From: JBBQER01 sp052148155
GTDB lineage: Bacteria > Actinomycetota > Acidimicrobiia > IMCC26256 > PALSA-610
Assembly: GCA_052148155.1 (NCBI GenBank)
Contig: JBKQIY010000233.1
Span: 1-64,000, forward strand
Reading direction: 5' to 3'
Length of the DNA: 64,000 bases
Below, one piece after another: positions 53,452 through 61,783 of the stretch; the first letter of the stretch is position 1, and each line of letters starts with the position of its first letter. Below the pieces are notes generated by a model that was given only the letters and a program-made list of their open reading frames with translations, ran no database searches and was not told the origin of the DNA. Made by a program: the position numbers and the translations under genes.

Positions 53452-54153
53452 TGCCGCAACGCGATCGGCGCTCACGGCTTCGAGGGTGAGATGCTGCAAC
53501 GTACGTTGGTGCACGTAGTTCAGTAGTTGATTGATTGCCGGCATCAGCCGCTGCGCGTTCGCGGTGAGTTGAGACTGGACTGCGACCAGCTCTGCGGCGT
53601 CCCAGGCCGGGTTGGCGCGGCCCGAGAGCATGTCGAGGACGTCGCGCTGCAGCGCGCCGAAGTGGTCGACGTAGATGCGACCGAGCGCCAACAGGATCTC
53701 GGCGGTCATGCCGATCGATCGGAGCTCGGCGACCGCGCGAAGGAGTCCGAGGTCGTTGTCGTCGTACGACTCGCCGCCGAACTCGGAAGGGTCGGGGAGG
53801 AGGCCGACGTCACGCAAGCCGGCGACGAAGCTTTCGTCGACGCCTGATCGGTCGATCAGCTCCGCGAGTGAGTAGCCACGGCCGGCGGCGGTGAAGAGGC
53901 CTTCGAGACCAGGCCGGTCGACGTCGACGATGGCCCGGATCGCGGCGAGCGAGAACCGCTGCGCCTGCAACTCGCGGATCCGGTCGAGGCGTTCGAGGTG
54001 CTCGGGACCGTACAGCCGGTTGCGGCCCTGCTTCGCAGGTGCGAGGAGAAGTCCTTCACGGGAGTAGTAGCGGATGGTGTCGACCGTCAGACCGGCCCGT
54101 CGCGCCAGCTCGTCGATCCGCCAGTCCGGGCCTCCGCTGTGCTCCTGGCTCAT
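53401..54153 (-). CDS. MerR-family transcriptional regulator
   Basis: A 250-aa regulator. Residues ~11-75 are the winged helix-turn-helix (WRIDELARRAGLTVDTIRYY, then LLLAPAKQGRNRLYGPEHLE and RIRELQAQRFSLAAIRAIV). The ~175-residue C-terminal part has no Cys cluster for metal sensing, so it probably senses an organic ligand. The start is ATG 54153. It diverges from a 48-aa gene whose promoter carries two palindromes suited to MerR binding. Confidence 0.87.
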   Translation of the reverse strand: MSQEHSGGPDWRIDELARRAGLTVDTIRYYSREGLLLAPAKQGRNRLYGPEHLERLDRIRELQAQRFSLAAIRAIVDVDRPGLEGLFTAAGRGYSLAELIDRSGVDESFVAGLRDVGLLPDPSEFGGESYDDNDLGLLRAVAELRSIGMTAEILLALGRIYVDHFGALQRDVLDMLSGRANPAWDAAELVAVQSQLTANAQRLMPAINQLLNYVHQRTLQHLTLEAVSADRVAASIVETPDAGGVAAGDT

Positions 54154-54182
54154 ACCGGCCGCGCCCTCGATCTCGGACCTGC

Positions 54183-54243
54183 TTGACAGCGCCGACTCTG
54201 AGAGTATATACTCGCAGTGTTGTTGCACCGGAGTATGGACTCC
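54183..54243 (+). promoter_or_regulatory. MerR-type promoter with two dyads
   Basis: TTGACA at 54183-54188 and TATACT at 54207-54212 are 18 bp apart, close to the elongated spacing that MerR regulators correct by twisting DNA. The palindrome GAGTATATACTC (54202-54213) covers the -10 region, and a second dyad, GGAGT-ATGG-ACTCC, lies at 54230-54243. The promoter points at the 48-aa gene, away from the MerR gene. Confidence 0.6.
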
Positions 54244-54278
54244 TGGTGTAAAGGCTATCAGCGTTTCAGGAGTACGTC

Positions 54279-54425
54279 ATGGACCAAGTGAGCTTTTTCG
54301 ACCAGCACGCACGAGCGGCCGAAGGTCGTCGAGAAGCGTTGAGGTGGCTCGCGCGGCGGTTGCAGTGGGAGCGCCGCCTCGGTGAGCTGCGACCCGGCGC
54401 AACTACGGCCAAGCAAGCCGCGTAA
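54279..54425 (+). CDS. Small basic protein (48 aa), divergent from merR
   Basis: A short gene starting MDQVSFFDQHARAAEGRREA, followed by LRWLARRLQWERRLGELRPG, and ending in KQAA then TAA. The ribosome-binding site AGGAG is seven bases before the ATG, and a good promoter lies 70 bp upstream. The protein is amphipathic, with a WLARRLQWERRL helix. No family is recognised; it may be a small effector or a regulated peptide of the MerR system. Confidence 0.6.
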   Translation: MDQVSFFDQHARAAEGRREALRWLARRLQWERRLGELRPGATTAKQAA

Positions 54426-54702
54426 CCCGTCGTTCTCCAGACCGGCTGGCCCCTCCCGGTCGGAGCAACGCAATCGACCTCGGTCGCCCCCCGTCCGGGG
54501 TCGATTCGCGTCCGACGGCCGTTCGCTTGACGGACTTCACGCGGGCGGAGCTGCTCGGTTGCACGAACCCGCGTCGCGCCTCCAATGCCGGGACTTCCTG
54601 AGCTCGCGATGGCGAACAAACGCTGCGAAGCCCGCGCGACGGTTCGGCCTCGCGCACGAGGAACCGATGTCCTGATCGAGCGGCGCCCCTGACGGGTCGC
54701 GA
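54426..54702. other. Intergenic stretch, no gene seen
   Basis: About 280 bp between the small gene and the convergent phytanoyl-CoA dioxygenase gene. Open frames are Arg/Ser-rich without family resemblance. Confidence 0.4.
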
Positions 54703-55548
54703 TCAGGTCACGCGGAACCCGTCGCGCAGGATTGGGAACTGGCGCTCCGGGGCCTCGCAGGCGACCCGTTCGGTTGGGGCACCCACGTTCGGGTCTCCCC
54801 GCAACACCTGCGCGCCCGCGGGCGCGTACTGAAGGATGTACGCCTTGCGGACCTCGGCGGCCAGGTTCGGTCCGGTCATGTGGGGCGTCAGCGACGAGAA
54901 GACGAGCGCACTCCCCGCACCGACAGGCGCGGGAACGGGCGGCGTCGGTGGTTCCGCGAAACATTCGAAACCGAGGGGATCGACGTAGGAGTGCGCCAGC
55001 GTGCCGGCGCGATGGACACGCGGCGCGATCCACGGGCAGCCATTTTGCTCGGTCGCGTCGGTGAGCGCGAGCCAACACGTGAGGTACTGCTGCGGTTCGA
55101 TGAAGGTGTAGCCGTTGTCCTGATGCCACGGGAACCGGCGTGGTTTCTCAGGTTTTTTGTAGACCGCTTGGTCCCAATACATGTTCACGTCGGGACCGAT
55201 GAGATCGAAGCACAGGTCGACGAACACGTCGCTCGTCGCGAGCGCACGCGCGGCCTGCGAACGGGCCACCAGGTGCGTGGTGAATGTGATCGCGTCGGCC
55301 TCGGCGATGAAGGCGCGCTCGTGGTCAGCCGCACGAAGCAACGACTCGAACTCGGCCTCGAACGCATCGATGTCGGCCGTGACGCGCTCGAGCGTCTTCG
55401 CGTCGACCGCATTATCGACGATCACAAAGCCGAACTCGTCGAACTGTTCGCCTTGTGCTTCGGTCAGTCGCCGGAATGGGCCGCGTTGCGACCGCCATCG
55501 AAACTCAACATTCCAGGGATGGCGCTCGAGCGTGTCGAGGTCGGACAC
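54703..55548 (-). CDS. Phytanoyl-CoA dioxygenase (PhyH) family protein
   Basis: A 281-aa Fe(II)/2-oxoglutarate oxygenase. The facial triad is in FPWHQDNGYTFIEPQQYLTC (HxD) and SSLTPHMTGPNLAAEVRKAY (distal His, with an Arg for 2-oxoglutarate nearby). The N-terminal LTEAQGEQFDEFGFVIVDN is typical. Family members hydroxylate acyl-CoAs or small molecules. GTG 55548 starts a family-like N-terminus; longer starts are possible. It follows the LLM oxidoreductase gene by 26 bp, so the two are probably co-transcribed. Confidence 0.82.
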   Translation of the reverse strand: MSDLDTLERHPWNVEFRWRSQRGPFRRLTEAQGEQFDEFGFVIVDNAVDAKTLERVTADIDAFEAEFESLLRAADHERAFIAEADAITFTTHLVARSQAARALATSDVFVDLCFDLIGPDVNMYWDQAVYKKPEKPRRFPWHQDNGYTFIEPQQYLTCWLALTDATEQNGCPWIAPRVHRAGTLAHSYVDPLGFECFAEPPTPPVPAPVGAGSALVFSSLTPHMTGPNLAAEVRKAYILQYAPAGAQVLRGDPNVGAPTERVACEAPERQFPILRDGFRVT

Positions 55549-55574
55549 GTACTGGAGCTTACGGCCGCTCGACT

Positions 55575-56453
55575 TTAGGGCGTGAAACGTGAAGAGATCT
55601 GTTCGAACAGGGCGAGATCTCCGGCGAACGGCCCGTCCCGACGCGGCCAATGGACGACGAAATCAGTCACCCCGACCTCTTCGTATCGGCCGATGGTTTC
55701 GTCGAACGCGTCGGTTGAGGTCAACCCGGAGTCGAGGCGGAGCCCTGACAACACCAAGCGGGCGAGGGAGTCGGGGTCACGGCCGACTCGCGCGCATGCT
55801 TCATCGAGCAGATCCATCTGCGATCGCACGACGGCCGCGCCCTCGGCGCTCGCCAGCGCCGACTCGGGTCCGCGATCGCCAGTCGTCACCCACGTGTCGG
55901 CGTACTCCGCTGCGAGGTGCATCGCCCGTTTTCCCGTCGCGGCGATCGCGAACGGCACGCGCGGCCGCTGGGTGCATCCCGGGTAGGTACGCGCGCCATC
56001 TGCGGAATAGAACTGTCCTTCGTACGACGTCTGCGGCTCGCGTAACAACCGATCGGCCAGGTCGACGAACTCGGCGAAACGGTCCGCTCGTTCGCGTGCC
56101 GACCACCGCGGGCTACCGAGCACGGTCGCGTCCCAACCGTCGCCGCCCGACCCGATACCCAACGTCAACCGGCCGCCCGAGATGTCGTCGAGGGAGATCA
56201 GCTCCTTCGCGAATGGGACCGGATGGCGAAAGTTCGGCGACGCAACCAGCGGGCCGAGCCGAATGCGTTCGGTCGCAGTCGCGGCGGCCGTGAGCGTCGG
56301 CATCGCGCCGAACCAAGTTGAGTCTCGCAAGGATCGCCACGCGAGATGGTCATATGTCCACGCATGGTCGAATCCCAGTTCCTCGGCGCGCCGCCAGACC
56401 GTGCGCGCGAGACGCCACGGATGGTCGGGCAAAATCACCACTCCGACGCGCAC
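55575..56453 (-). CDS. LLM class F420-dependent oxidoreductase
   Basis: A 292-aa luciferase-like protein: MRVGVVILPDHPWRLARTVW, FDHAWTYDHLAWRSLRD (the conserved TYDHL), RIRLGPLVASPNFRHPVPFA, and SGGRLTLGIGSGGDGWDATV. These features and the later FAIAATGKRAMHLAAEYADT loop fit F420-dependent members. Substrate unknown. It begins at a GTG and is followed by the PhyH gene, suggesting a two-step oxidation of one compound; this pairing is inference. Confidence 0.87.
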   Translation of the reverse strand: MRVGVVILPDHPWRLARTVWRRAEELGFDHAWTYDHLAWRSLRDSTWFGAMPTLTAAATATERIRLGPLVASPNFRHPVPFAKELISLDDISGGRLTLGIGSGGDGWDATVLGSPRWSARERADRFAEFVDLADRLLREPQTSYEGQFYSADGARTYPGCTQRPRVPFAIAATGKRAMHLAAEYADTWVTTGDRGPESALASAEGAAVVRSQMDLLDEACARVGRDPDSLARLVLSGLRLDSGLTSTDAFDETIGRYEEVGVTDFVVHWPRRDGPFAGDLALFEQISSRFTP

Positions 56454-56699
56454 AACACGGACACTATCGACGAGGCGCGTCTGTTCTTTCGCTGGATTGC
56501 GTCGCGCACGGGTCTCTGTCTGGTCGTGCGGGCCGGCTCACGCCGGCCACTCGCGTGGACCGAGTCGAGCTCACGACACCGAGGCGCCAGCCATCGACAC
56601 GAAACCCCGCGACCGTGGCGACCAAGCGCCGGGCACGACGCCGAAGATGTGAGACCGGCACCCGCGAGGGCTGCGAAAACGCGGGAGAAACGCTGCGTG

Positions 56700-57134
56700 T
56701 CAGGGGCGCATCCACCTCGGGAGGGTGACGTCGTCGATGCGGTGGAACACCACGCTGACCGGCTGGCCGATCTCGATCGTGGACGGGTCGATCTCGTTGA
56801 TCTCGCCATCGGCCGTCTCGACGAGGTTGCCGGCGAAGCGGATCATCGGATCCTCTTCGAGCTCCACGATGATCGCGTTGTAGGGGGCGACCGCTGCGAA
56901 CGCAGGCAGGAGCGGAGGATGCGCAACGATGAACGACCAGATGCGGCCCCGACCCGACGTCGGTTCCCAACGCACCTCGATCGAACGACACCGCGAGCAC
57001 ATGGGTCGGGGTGGCATGCGCCGAAGACCGCACGAGGCGCACGTCTGCACGAGCAGCTCGCCCCGCTCACATCCGGCCCAGAACGGCGCGCTGGTGGGTT
57101 CGTTCACATCCGGAAGGAGCCAGACTGTTTCCAT
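56700..57134 (-). CDS. Zinc-ribbon OB-fold (DUF35) protein
   Basis: A 144-aa thiolase partner. The N-terminal zinc ribbon is complete: QTCASCGLRRMPPRPMCSRC gives four Cys. The OB-fold follows (GRIWSFIVAHPPLLPAFAAV, IIVELEEDPMIRFAGNLV, IEIGQPVSVVF). Its ATG overlaps the stop of the thiolase gene (TGATG). It contrasts with the Cys-less homologue at 26871. Such pairs act on acyl-CoA substrates, either as thiolases or as retro-aldolases. Confidence 0.88.
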   Translation of the reverse strand: METVWLLPDVNEPTSAPFWAGCERGELLVQTCASCGLRRMPPRPMCSRCRSIEVRWEPTSGRGRIWSFIVAHPPLLPAFAAVAPYNAIIVELEEDPMIRFAGNLVETADGEINEIDPSTIEIGQPVSVVFHRIDDVTLPRWMRP

Positions 57135-58300
57135 CAACGGTCCCGGGTGAAGACAATGGCCGACGTCGGTACACCCTCGCCGCTCGTCACAAGCGACACT
57201 TCCGCACCCTCGACCTGCGCCGTGCTCGTACCTCGGACTTGGCGTACGCCCTCGAGGATGAGGTTGAAGCCGTGCACGTACGCCTCCGACATCCCGCCGC
57301 CGGACGTGTTCACCGGCAACCGACCGTCGGGCCACTCGATGTTGCCGTGATCGGTGAATGGCCCACCCTCGCCGCGCCCGCAGAACCCGTAACCCTCGAG
57401 TGACAGCGGGATCAGCGGGCTGAACGCGTCGTACAGCTGGGCGACCTGGACGTCGGCGGCAGTCAGATCGGCGTTCGCCCATAGCCGGCGCGCCGCAGTC
57501 CACGCGGGGCCGCGCAGTGGATCCTCGGTGAAGTAGTTGGTCATCGTCTGGTGGTTCGGTGGCAGGCCTTGCGCGAACGCGTGGATGAGCGCGGGCGGGT
57601 GGGGGAGGTCGCGGGCCCGTTCCGCCGATGTGACGATCAGAGCGAGCGCGCCATCAGTCTCTAGACAGTTGTCGAAGAGGCACAGCGGCTCGGAAATCCA
57701 GCGTGCGTTCATATAGTCGTCGCGAGTCAGCGGTTTGTGGCCCATCGTCGATGCCGGATTTCGCGCCGCATGCTTGCGGAACGCGAGCGCGACGTTGGCG
57801 AGATGGTCGCGTGTCGCGCCGTACTCGTGCATGTACCGACGAGTCAGCATCGCGATCTCGTCGACCGGCCGGATGATCCCAAACGGCCGTGTCCATTGCT
57901 GACCGTCGGACAGACGAGCTGAGGCCTGAGCCCATGGACGGCTGCTCGCGTCGGCCCGTTTGCGTGCCCGCCACGCCACCACCACGTCGCATTGACCTGT
58001 CGCGATCGCCATGGCCGCGTGGCCGACCACACCGCAGCCCGCGCCGCCGCCGAAGCCGACCTGCGAGAAAAACGTGATGTCGCCCAAGCCGACCGCACGC
58101 GCGACGTCGACTTCACGGTTCGGTTCGAGGGTGTACGACGCGAGCCCATTGACCTCCGACGGCAGGATCTTCGCGTCGTCGAGCGCGATCGAGATCGCCT
58201 GACACGCCAGCGACAGCTCAGTGTCGGGAAGTCCCTTACCCAGCGTCGTCTGGCCGATACCGACGACCGCCGTGTTGTCCTTCACCAGATGCGTCGTCAT
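57134..58300 (-). CDS. Thiolase-like protein (SCP-x/lipid-transfer type)
   Basis: A 388-aa thiolase-fold protein. TAVVGIGQTTLGKGLPDTEL starts it. The region where thiolases carry their nucleophile reads FGGGAGCGVVGHAAMAIATG with a Cys, while the C-terminal NTSGGGMSEAYVHGFNLILE has a His in place of the GHPxG motif. It is the partner of the overlapping DUF35 gene. Substrate unknown; acyl-CoA thiolysis or retro-aldol cleavage are the likely chemistries. Confidence 0.85.
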   Translation of the reverse strand: MTTHLVKDNTAVVGIGQTTLGKGLPDTELSLACQAISIALDDAKILPSEVNGLASYTLEPNREVDVARAVGLGDITFFSQVGFGGGAGCGVVGHAAMAIATGQCDVVVAWRARKRADASSRPWAQASARLSDGQQWTRPFGIIRPVDEIAMLTRRYMHEYGATRDHLANVALAFRKHAARNPASTMGHKPLTRDDYMNARWISEPLCLFDNCLETDGALALIVTSAERARDLPHPPALIHAFAQGLPPNHQTMTNYFTEDPLRGPAWTAARRLWANADLTAADVQVAQLYDAFSPLIPLSLEGYGFCGRGEGGPFTDHGNIEWPDGRLPVNTSGGGMSEAYVHGFNLILEGVRQVRGTSTAQVEGAEVSLVTSGEGVPTSAIVFTRDR

Positions 58301-58412
58301 CGGCGGCCATCGTTTCTGATGTCTCCCTCGTAGCGAACGGGAGGCTGTCGGCTGGTGGCCCGCCCGTGCGTCCGTGTGCCGGCCGCTTCTTTGTGCCTCA
58401 TGGGCTGAACGT

Positions 58413-59261
58413 TCACCAGCCGTTCCATTCCGGCGCGCGGCGCTCGCGGAACGACGCCACACCCTCGCTCGAATCTTGCGTCGACGAATTGAGCTCGACG
58501 AGCATGGCTTCCTCTTCGAGCAGGTCGTGCCGCGAGAGTTCCGACGCGTCGTGCAGCAGCTTCTTCGACCAGCCGATCGCCTTGGTCGGGCCGCTGGCGA
58601 GTCGTTCGGCCCATTCCTTCGTCGCCGTGCGCAGCTCCGCGGCCGGCACGACCTTATTGACGATTCCGAGGCGCTCGGCATCGGTCGCCGCGAGGTCATC
58701 GCCGAAGAAGATGAGCTCTTTCGCCTTGTGCATTCCGACGACTCGGGGGAGTAGATACGCGACGCCACCGTCGGGAATTAGGCCGCGCCGGACGAACACT
58801 TGAATGATCTTGGCGGTGTCAGCCGCGATCACAAGGTCGGCGGCGAGGACAAACATCGACCCGCCGCCCGCGGCGGTGCCGTTGAGGGCGACGACGATGG
58901 GCTTCTCGCAATCGAGGATCGCTTGCATCAGGCGCTGGAAGCCGAGGCGCATCATCTGCGTCGCGCTGCCCACCACCATGTCGGGCGCGCCTGGAGGCTT
59001 CGGTTTACCGGGCGGCTGGCGCACCGAAAGGTCGGCACCGGTGCAGAAGTGCCGCTCACCGGCGCCGGTCAGCACAATGGCCCGCACGTTCAGGTCGGTG
59101 TGCGCGTCCCAGAAGTGTTGGGTGAGACGGTCGCGCACGTAATAGGGGATCGCGTTGCCCTTATCGGCGCGATTGATCGTCAGCCAAAGCACGCCGTTGT
59201 CGACGTTCGCGAGAAGTTCCTCGTCGATGTTCACGCCCTCGGGCGCCGGGTTCAGGGTCAC
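58413..59261 (-). CDS. Enoyl-CoA hydratase/isomerase (crotonase) family protein
   Basis: A 282-aa crotonase. LWLTINRADKGNAIPYYVRD, ERHFCTGADLSVRQP (the oxyanion CTGADL strand), VALNGTAAGGGSMFVLAADL (the second oxyanion loop), and LIPDGGVAYLLPRVVGMHKA are in the usual places. The acidic residues of hydratases are not both obvious, so isomerase or hydrolase activity is possible. The GTG start overlaps the stop of the acyl-CoA synthetase gene (GTGA). The sequence is unlike EchA20, so it is not the missing ring D hydrolase. Confidence 0.85.
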   Translation of the reverse strand: MTLNPAPEGVNIDEELLANVDNGVLWLTINRADKGNAIPYYVRDRLTQHFWDAHTDLNVRAIVLTGAGERHFCTGADLSVRQPPGKPKPPGAPDMVVGSATQMMRLGFQRLMQAILDCEKPIVVALNGTAAGGGSMFVLAADLVIAADTAKIIQVFVRRGLIPDGGVAYLLPRVVGMHKAKELIFFGDDLAATDAERLGIVNKVVPAAELRTATKEWAERLASGPTKAIGWSKKLLHDASELSRHDLLEEEAMLVELNSSTQDSSEGVASFRERRAPEWNGW

Positions 59262-61441
59262 TTGCGTACCACCAATGCATCGAGGGCTACCGCACCGCGC
59301 GGTCGCACGACCAGTGGGTTGATATCGAGCTCGCGGAAGCTACCGGCGAGATCGAGCGCGAGGCGTTGCACGTTCATGACTGCGTCGACGACCGCGTCGA
59401 TGTCGGCCGCGCTCGCGCCGCGCACCCCCTCGAGCAGGGTGTAACCCTTGAGTTCGTGCAGCGCGCGACGGGCTTCGTCACCGTCGAACGGCGGGACGCG
59501 GAACGTCGCGTCGCCGAACACTTCGGCGAAGATTCCGCCGAGACCGACCGTGACGACGGGGCCGAAGAGCTCGTCTTGCGACACGCCGATGAGCATCTCG
59601 ACACCGCCGCTCACCAACTCGCAGACGAGCACACCTTCGATGCGCGCCTTCTTGTCTGTTCGGTGTGCCTTGGCGAGAAGCTCCTCGTACCGAGCGCGCA
59701 CTTCCTTCGCGGAACCAACACCGACGTGTACGAGACCGGCGTCGCTCTTGTGCAACAAGTCCGGCGACGAAACCTTCATCACGACGGGGAAACCGATGGT
59801 CTCGGCTGCTTTCACCGCGCCTTTCGCGGTGGTGCACAGCACATCCCGACTGGTCTTGACTCCGTAGGCTTGAAGGATCTTCTTCGAATTCCATTCCGAG
59901 AGCGCTTCGCCGGGCGCCAATCCGTCGAGCAGCTTGTGGGCCTTTTTCGCCGACGGTGATGGCGTCGTCGGTGCCGACTTGAACGGTGAGCGGTAGCGGG
60001 CGGCGAAGGTCCAATAGTCGGCGTATGCCTTGACCGATGCGATGCAGTTGCTGAACGTGCGGAACGTCGGCAGCCCGCCGGCAAGCAGACGTTTGTAGTA
60101 CGTGTCGTCGGTGCCGGCCGGCGCGCCCCAGACCACGAAGATCGGCTTCGTCGTCGTCTTCGCCGCGGCGATGACATCGCGGGTGAGCGGCTCGCTGAAC
60201 ATCGCGACCGCCCCGGTGATCGGCACGATCACGATGTCCACGTTCTTGTCGGCCAAGATGGCGTCGATGATCGCGCGTCCTCGGCGGTCGGCGACCGGAG
60301 GACCGCCGCAGTCGACCGGATTCGAGACTCGCAGGTACCCAGGAATGAGGCCGTCGTGAAGCAGGGTCTGGGTCGCCTTCGTCAGGTCGGGGAGCCGCAG
60401 CCCGGCGTCCGAGAGCATGTCGGCCATGTGCGCGCCGGTGCCCCCAGAAATCGCGTACACGCAGACGCCGGGTCCCTTCTTGTTCCGTGCCCACGTCGGC
60501 GTCTTTTCGGGTCGAGTGCGCGCGAGCGCCGCCGACACGTCGAGGAGCTCGTCGAGGCCGCCAACTCGTATCACGCCGAACTGACGGAACACTGCGCTCG
60601 TCACCGCGTCGGACCCGGTGAGGTGACCGGTGTGCGACTTCGCCATCGAACGGCCAGCTTCGGTCTTGCCGACCTTCACCATCACCATCGGTTTGTGAAG
60701 TCGCGCCGCGTGATCAGCGGCGAGCATCAGCGTCCGGCCGTCTTTGAAGCCTTCGATATAGCAGGCAATCACCCCGACCTCCGGCTGGTCGGCGAAGTGA
60801 CGGGCGAAGTCTGCGAACTCGAGGTCGACCTCGTTGCCGGTGGGCGCCCAATGCGTGAGCCGGATCCCGATCTCCTGGCCCTGAAACACGGGCCGGCCCT
60901 GATGTCCCGACTGCGTGATCAGCGCGATCGACGGCCCCTCGAGATCGTCGCGGAACTCCTCGAACGCGTTGAGGTTTGTGTTCGGGCCGAGGAGGCGAAC
61001 GTCTCCGGAACGAACTAGTCGTTCGAGGCGCTGCTCGAGCTTCGTGCCCTCGGAGCCGGCCTCCGAGAAACCAGCGGCGAAAATCACGGCGAACTTGGGC
61101 TTGCGCTGCAACACCTCTTCAAACGTGTCGACGGCCCGACCGGTGAGGATGATCACGAGGTCGAGATCTCCGGGGACATCAAAGATCGACTTGTAACAGG
61201 GGTGACCGAGCACCGTCTCGTATTCCGGGTGCACAGGGTAGAAGGCCGCGCCGTGCTCGCGTGCCCAGACGTCGAACTTGCGTGTCATCGCGGTATTGGG
61301 TTTGGCGGACTGTTCTGACGCGCCGATGAGCGCGATTGCCCTGGGGTGCAGGAACGTGTCGAGGTCGACGGTGCGCAACTCGAGCGGGCGCCCGGAAACG
61401 TCGAGCGGGCCGGAAGTGTCGGATTTCTTGATGCTGGGCAT
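59258..61441 (-). CDS. Acyl-CoA synthetase, ADP-forming (acetate-CoA-ligase type)
   Basis: A 727-aa single-chain ADP-forming acyl-CoA synthetase. Residues ~25-145 are the CoA-binding domain (RAIALIGASEQSAKPNTAMT), ~150-300 the succinyl-CoA-synthetase-like domains (ALITQSGHQGRPVFQGQEIG; SHTGHLTGSDAVTSAVFRQF with the phospho-His), and ~500-727 the ATP-grasp domain (FPVVMKVSSPDLLHKSDAGL; VEMLIGVSQDELFGPVVTVG; LDINPLVVRPRG). It makes acyl-CoA from a free acid with ATP. It is first in an operon with the crotonase gene and has a shared palindrome upstream. Confidence 0.88.
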   Translation of the reverse strand: MPSIKKSDTSGPLDVSGRPLELRTVDLDTFLHPRAIALIGASEQSAKPNTAMTRKFDVWAREHGAAFYPVHPEYETVLGHPCYKSIFDVPGDLDLVIILTGRAVDTFEEVLQRKPKFAVIFAAGFSEAGSEGTKLEQRLERLVRSGDVRLLGPNTNLNAFEEFRDDLEGPSIALITQSGHQGRPVFQGQEIGIRLTHWAPTGNEVDLEFADFARHFADQPEVGVIACYIEGFKDGRTLMLAADHAARLHKPMVMVKVGKTEAGRSMAKSHTGHLTGSDAVTSAVFRQFGVIRVGGLDELLDVSAALARTRPEKTPTWARNKKGPGVCVYAISGGTGAHMADMLSDAGLRLPDLTKATQTLLHDGLIPGYLRVSNPVDCGGPPVADRRGRAIIDAILADKNVDIVIVPITGAVAMFSEPLTRDVIAAAKTTTKPIFVVWGAPAGTDDTYYKRLLAGGLPTFRTFSNCIASVKAYADYWTFAARYRSPFKSAPTTPSPSAKKAHKLLDGLAPGEALSEWNSKKILQAYGVKTSRDVLCTTAKGAVKAAETIGFPVVMKVSSPDLLHKSDAGLVHVGVGSAKEVRARYEELLAKAHRTDKKARIEGVLVCELVSGGVEMLIGVSQDELFGPVVTVGLGGIFAEVFGDATFRVPPFDGDEARRALHELKGYTLLEGVRGASAADIDAVVDAVMNVQRLALDLAGSFRELDINPLVVRPRGAVALDALVVRK

Positions 61442-61471
61442 ACACGCTCCGGGCGAAGGCGACCGCGAAGT

Positions 61472-61487
61472 ATGACGCCACTGTCAG
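61472..61487. promoter_or_regulatory. Palindromic operator variant, ATGACG-CCAC-TGTCAG
   Basis: It has the same layout as the two CTGACG-N4-CGTCAG sites, with two changed positions. It lies 31 bp upstream of the acyl-CoA synthetase start and about 85 bp from the divergent ferredoxin gene. Its spacing from the start codon resembles the other two sites. Confidence 0.5.
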
Positions 61488-61572
61488 GTTTCCGGCCACT
61501 CCGGTAGCGTTCCCGCCGCAAAGATCGACCAACGAGACAGTCCGGAATGAGGCCGAACATGAAGACCGTGGC

Positions 61573-61764
61573 ATGAGGATCGCCGTCGATTTCGACAAGT
61601 GCAAGAGCAACGCGTTGTGCATGGGCGTCGCGCCGGACATCTTCGAGGTGCGCGACGACAACTTCCTGTACGTGTTGCAGGAAGAGCCGCCAGAGTCGGC
61701 GCGGTCGCTGGTCGAGGAGGCCGTACGCGTCTGCCCGACGCAGGCGATCTCCATCGTCGAATAG
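61573..61764 (+). CDS. Ferredoxin, [3Fe-4S] type
   Basis: A 63-aa ferredoxin. Three cluster Cys are in place: Cys10 and Cys16 in FDKCKSNALCMG and Cys54 in VRVCPTQAISIVE. The usual fourth Cys position is not Cys, so a [3Fe-4S] cluster is expected, as in electron carriers for cytochrome P450s and related oxygenases. It is followed 19 bp later by a ferredoxin-reductase gene. No cytochrome P450 gene is visible in the window, so the terminal oxygenase must lie elsewhere. Confidence 0.9.
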   Translation: MRIAVDFDKCKSNALCMGVAPDIFEVRDDNFLYVLQEEPPESARSLVEEAVRVCPTQAISIVE

Positions 61765-61783
61765 CACGACGCCGTACCGTCGG

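Noticed and set aside
58413..59261. The crotonase as the missing EchA20 of the HIP pathway
   Set aside because: Its motifs and neighbours differ from EchA20, and it is coupled to an ADP-forming synthetase rather than to ipd genes.
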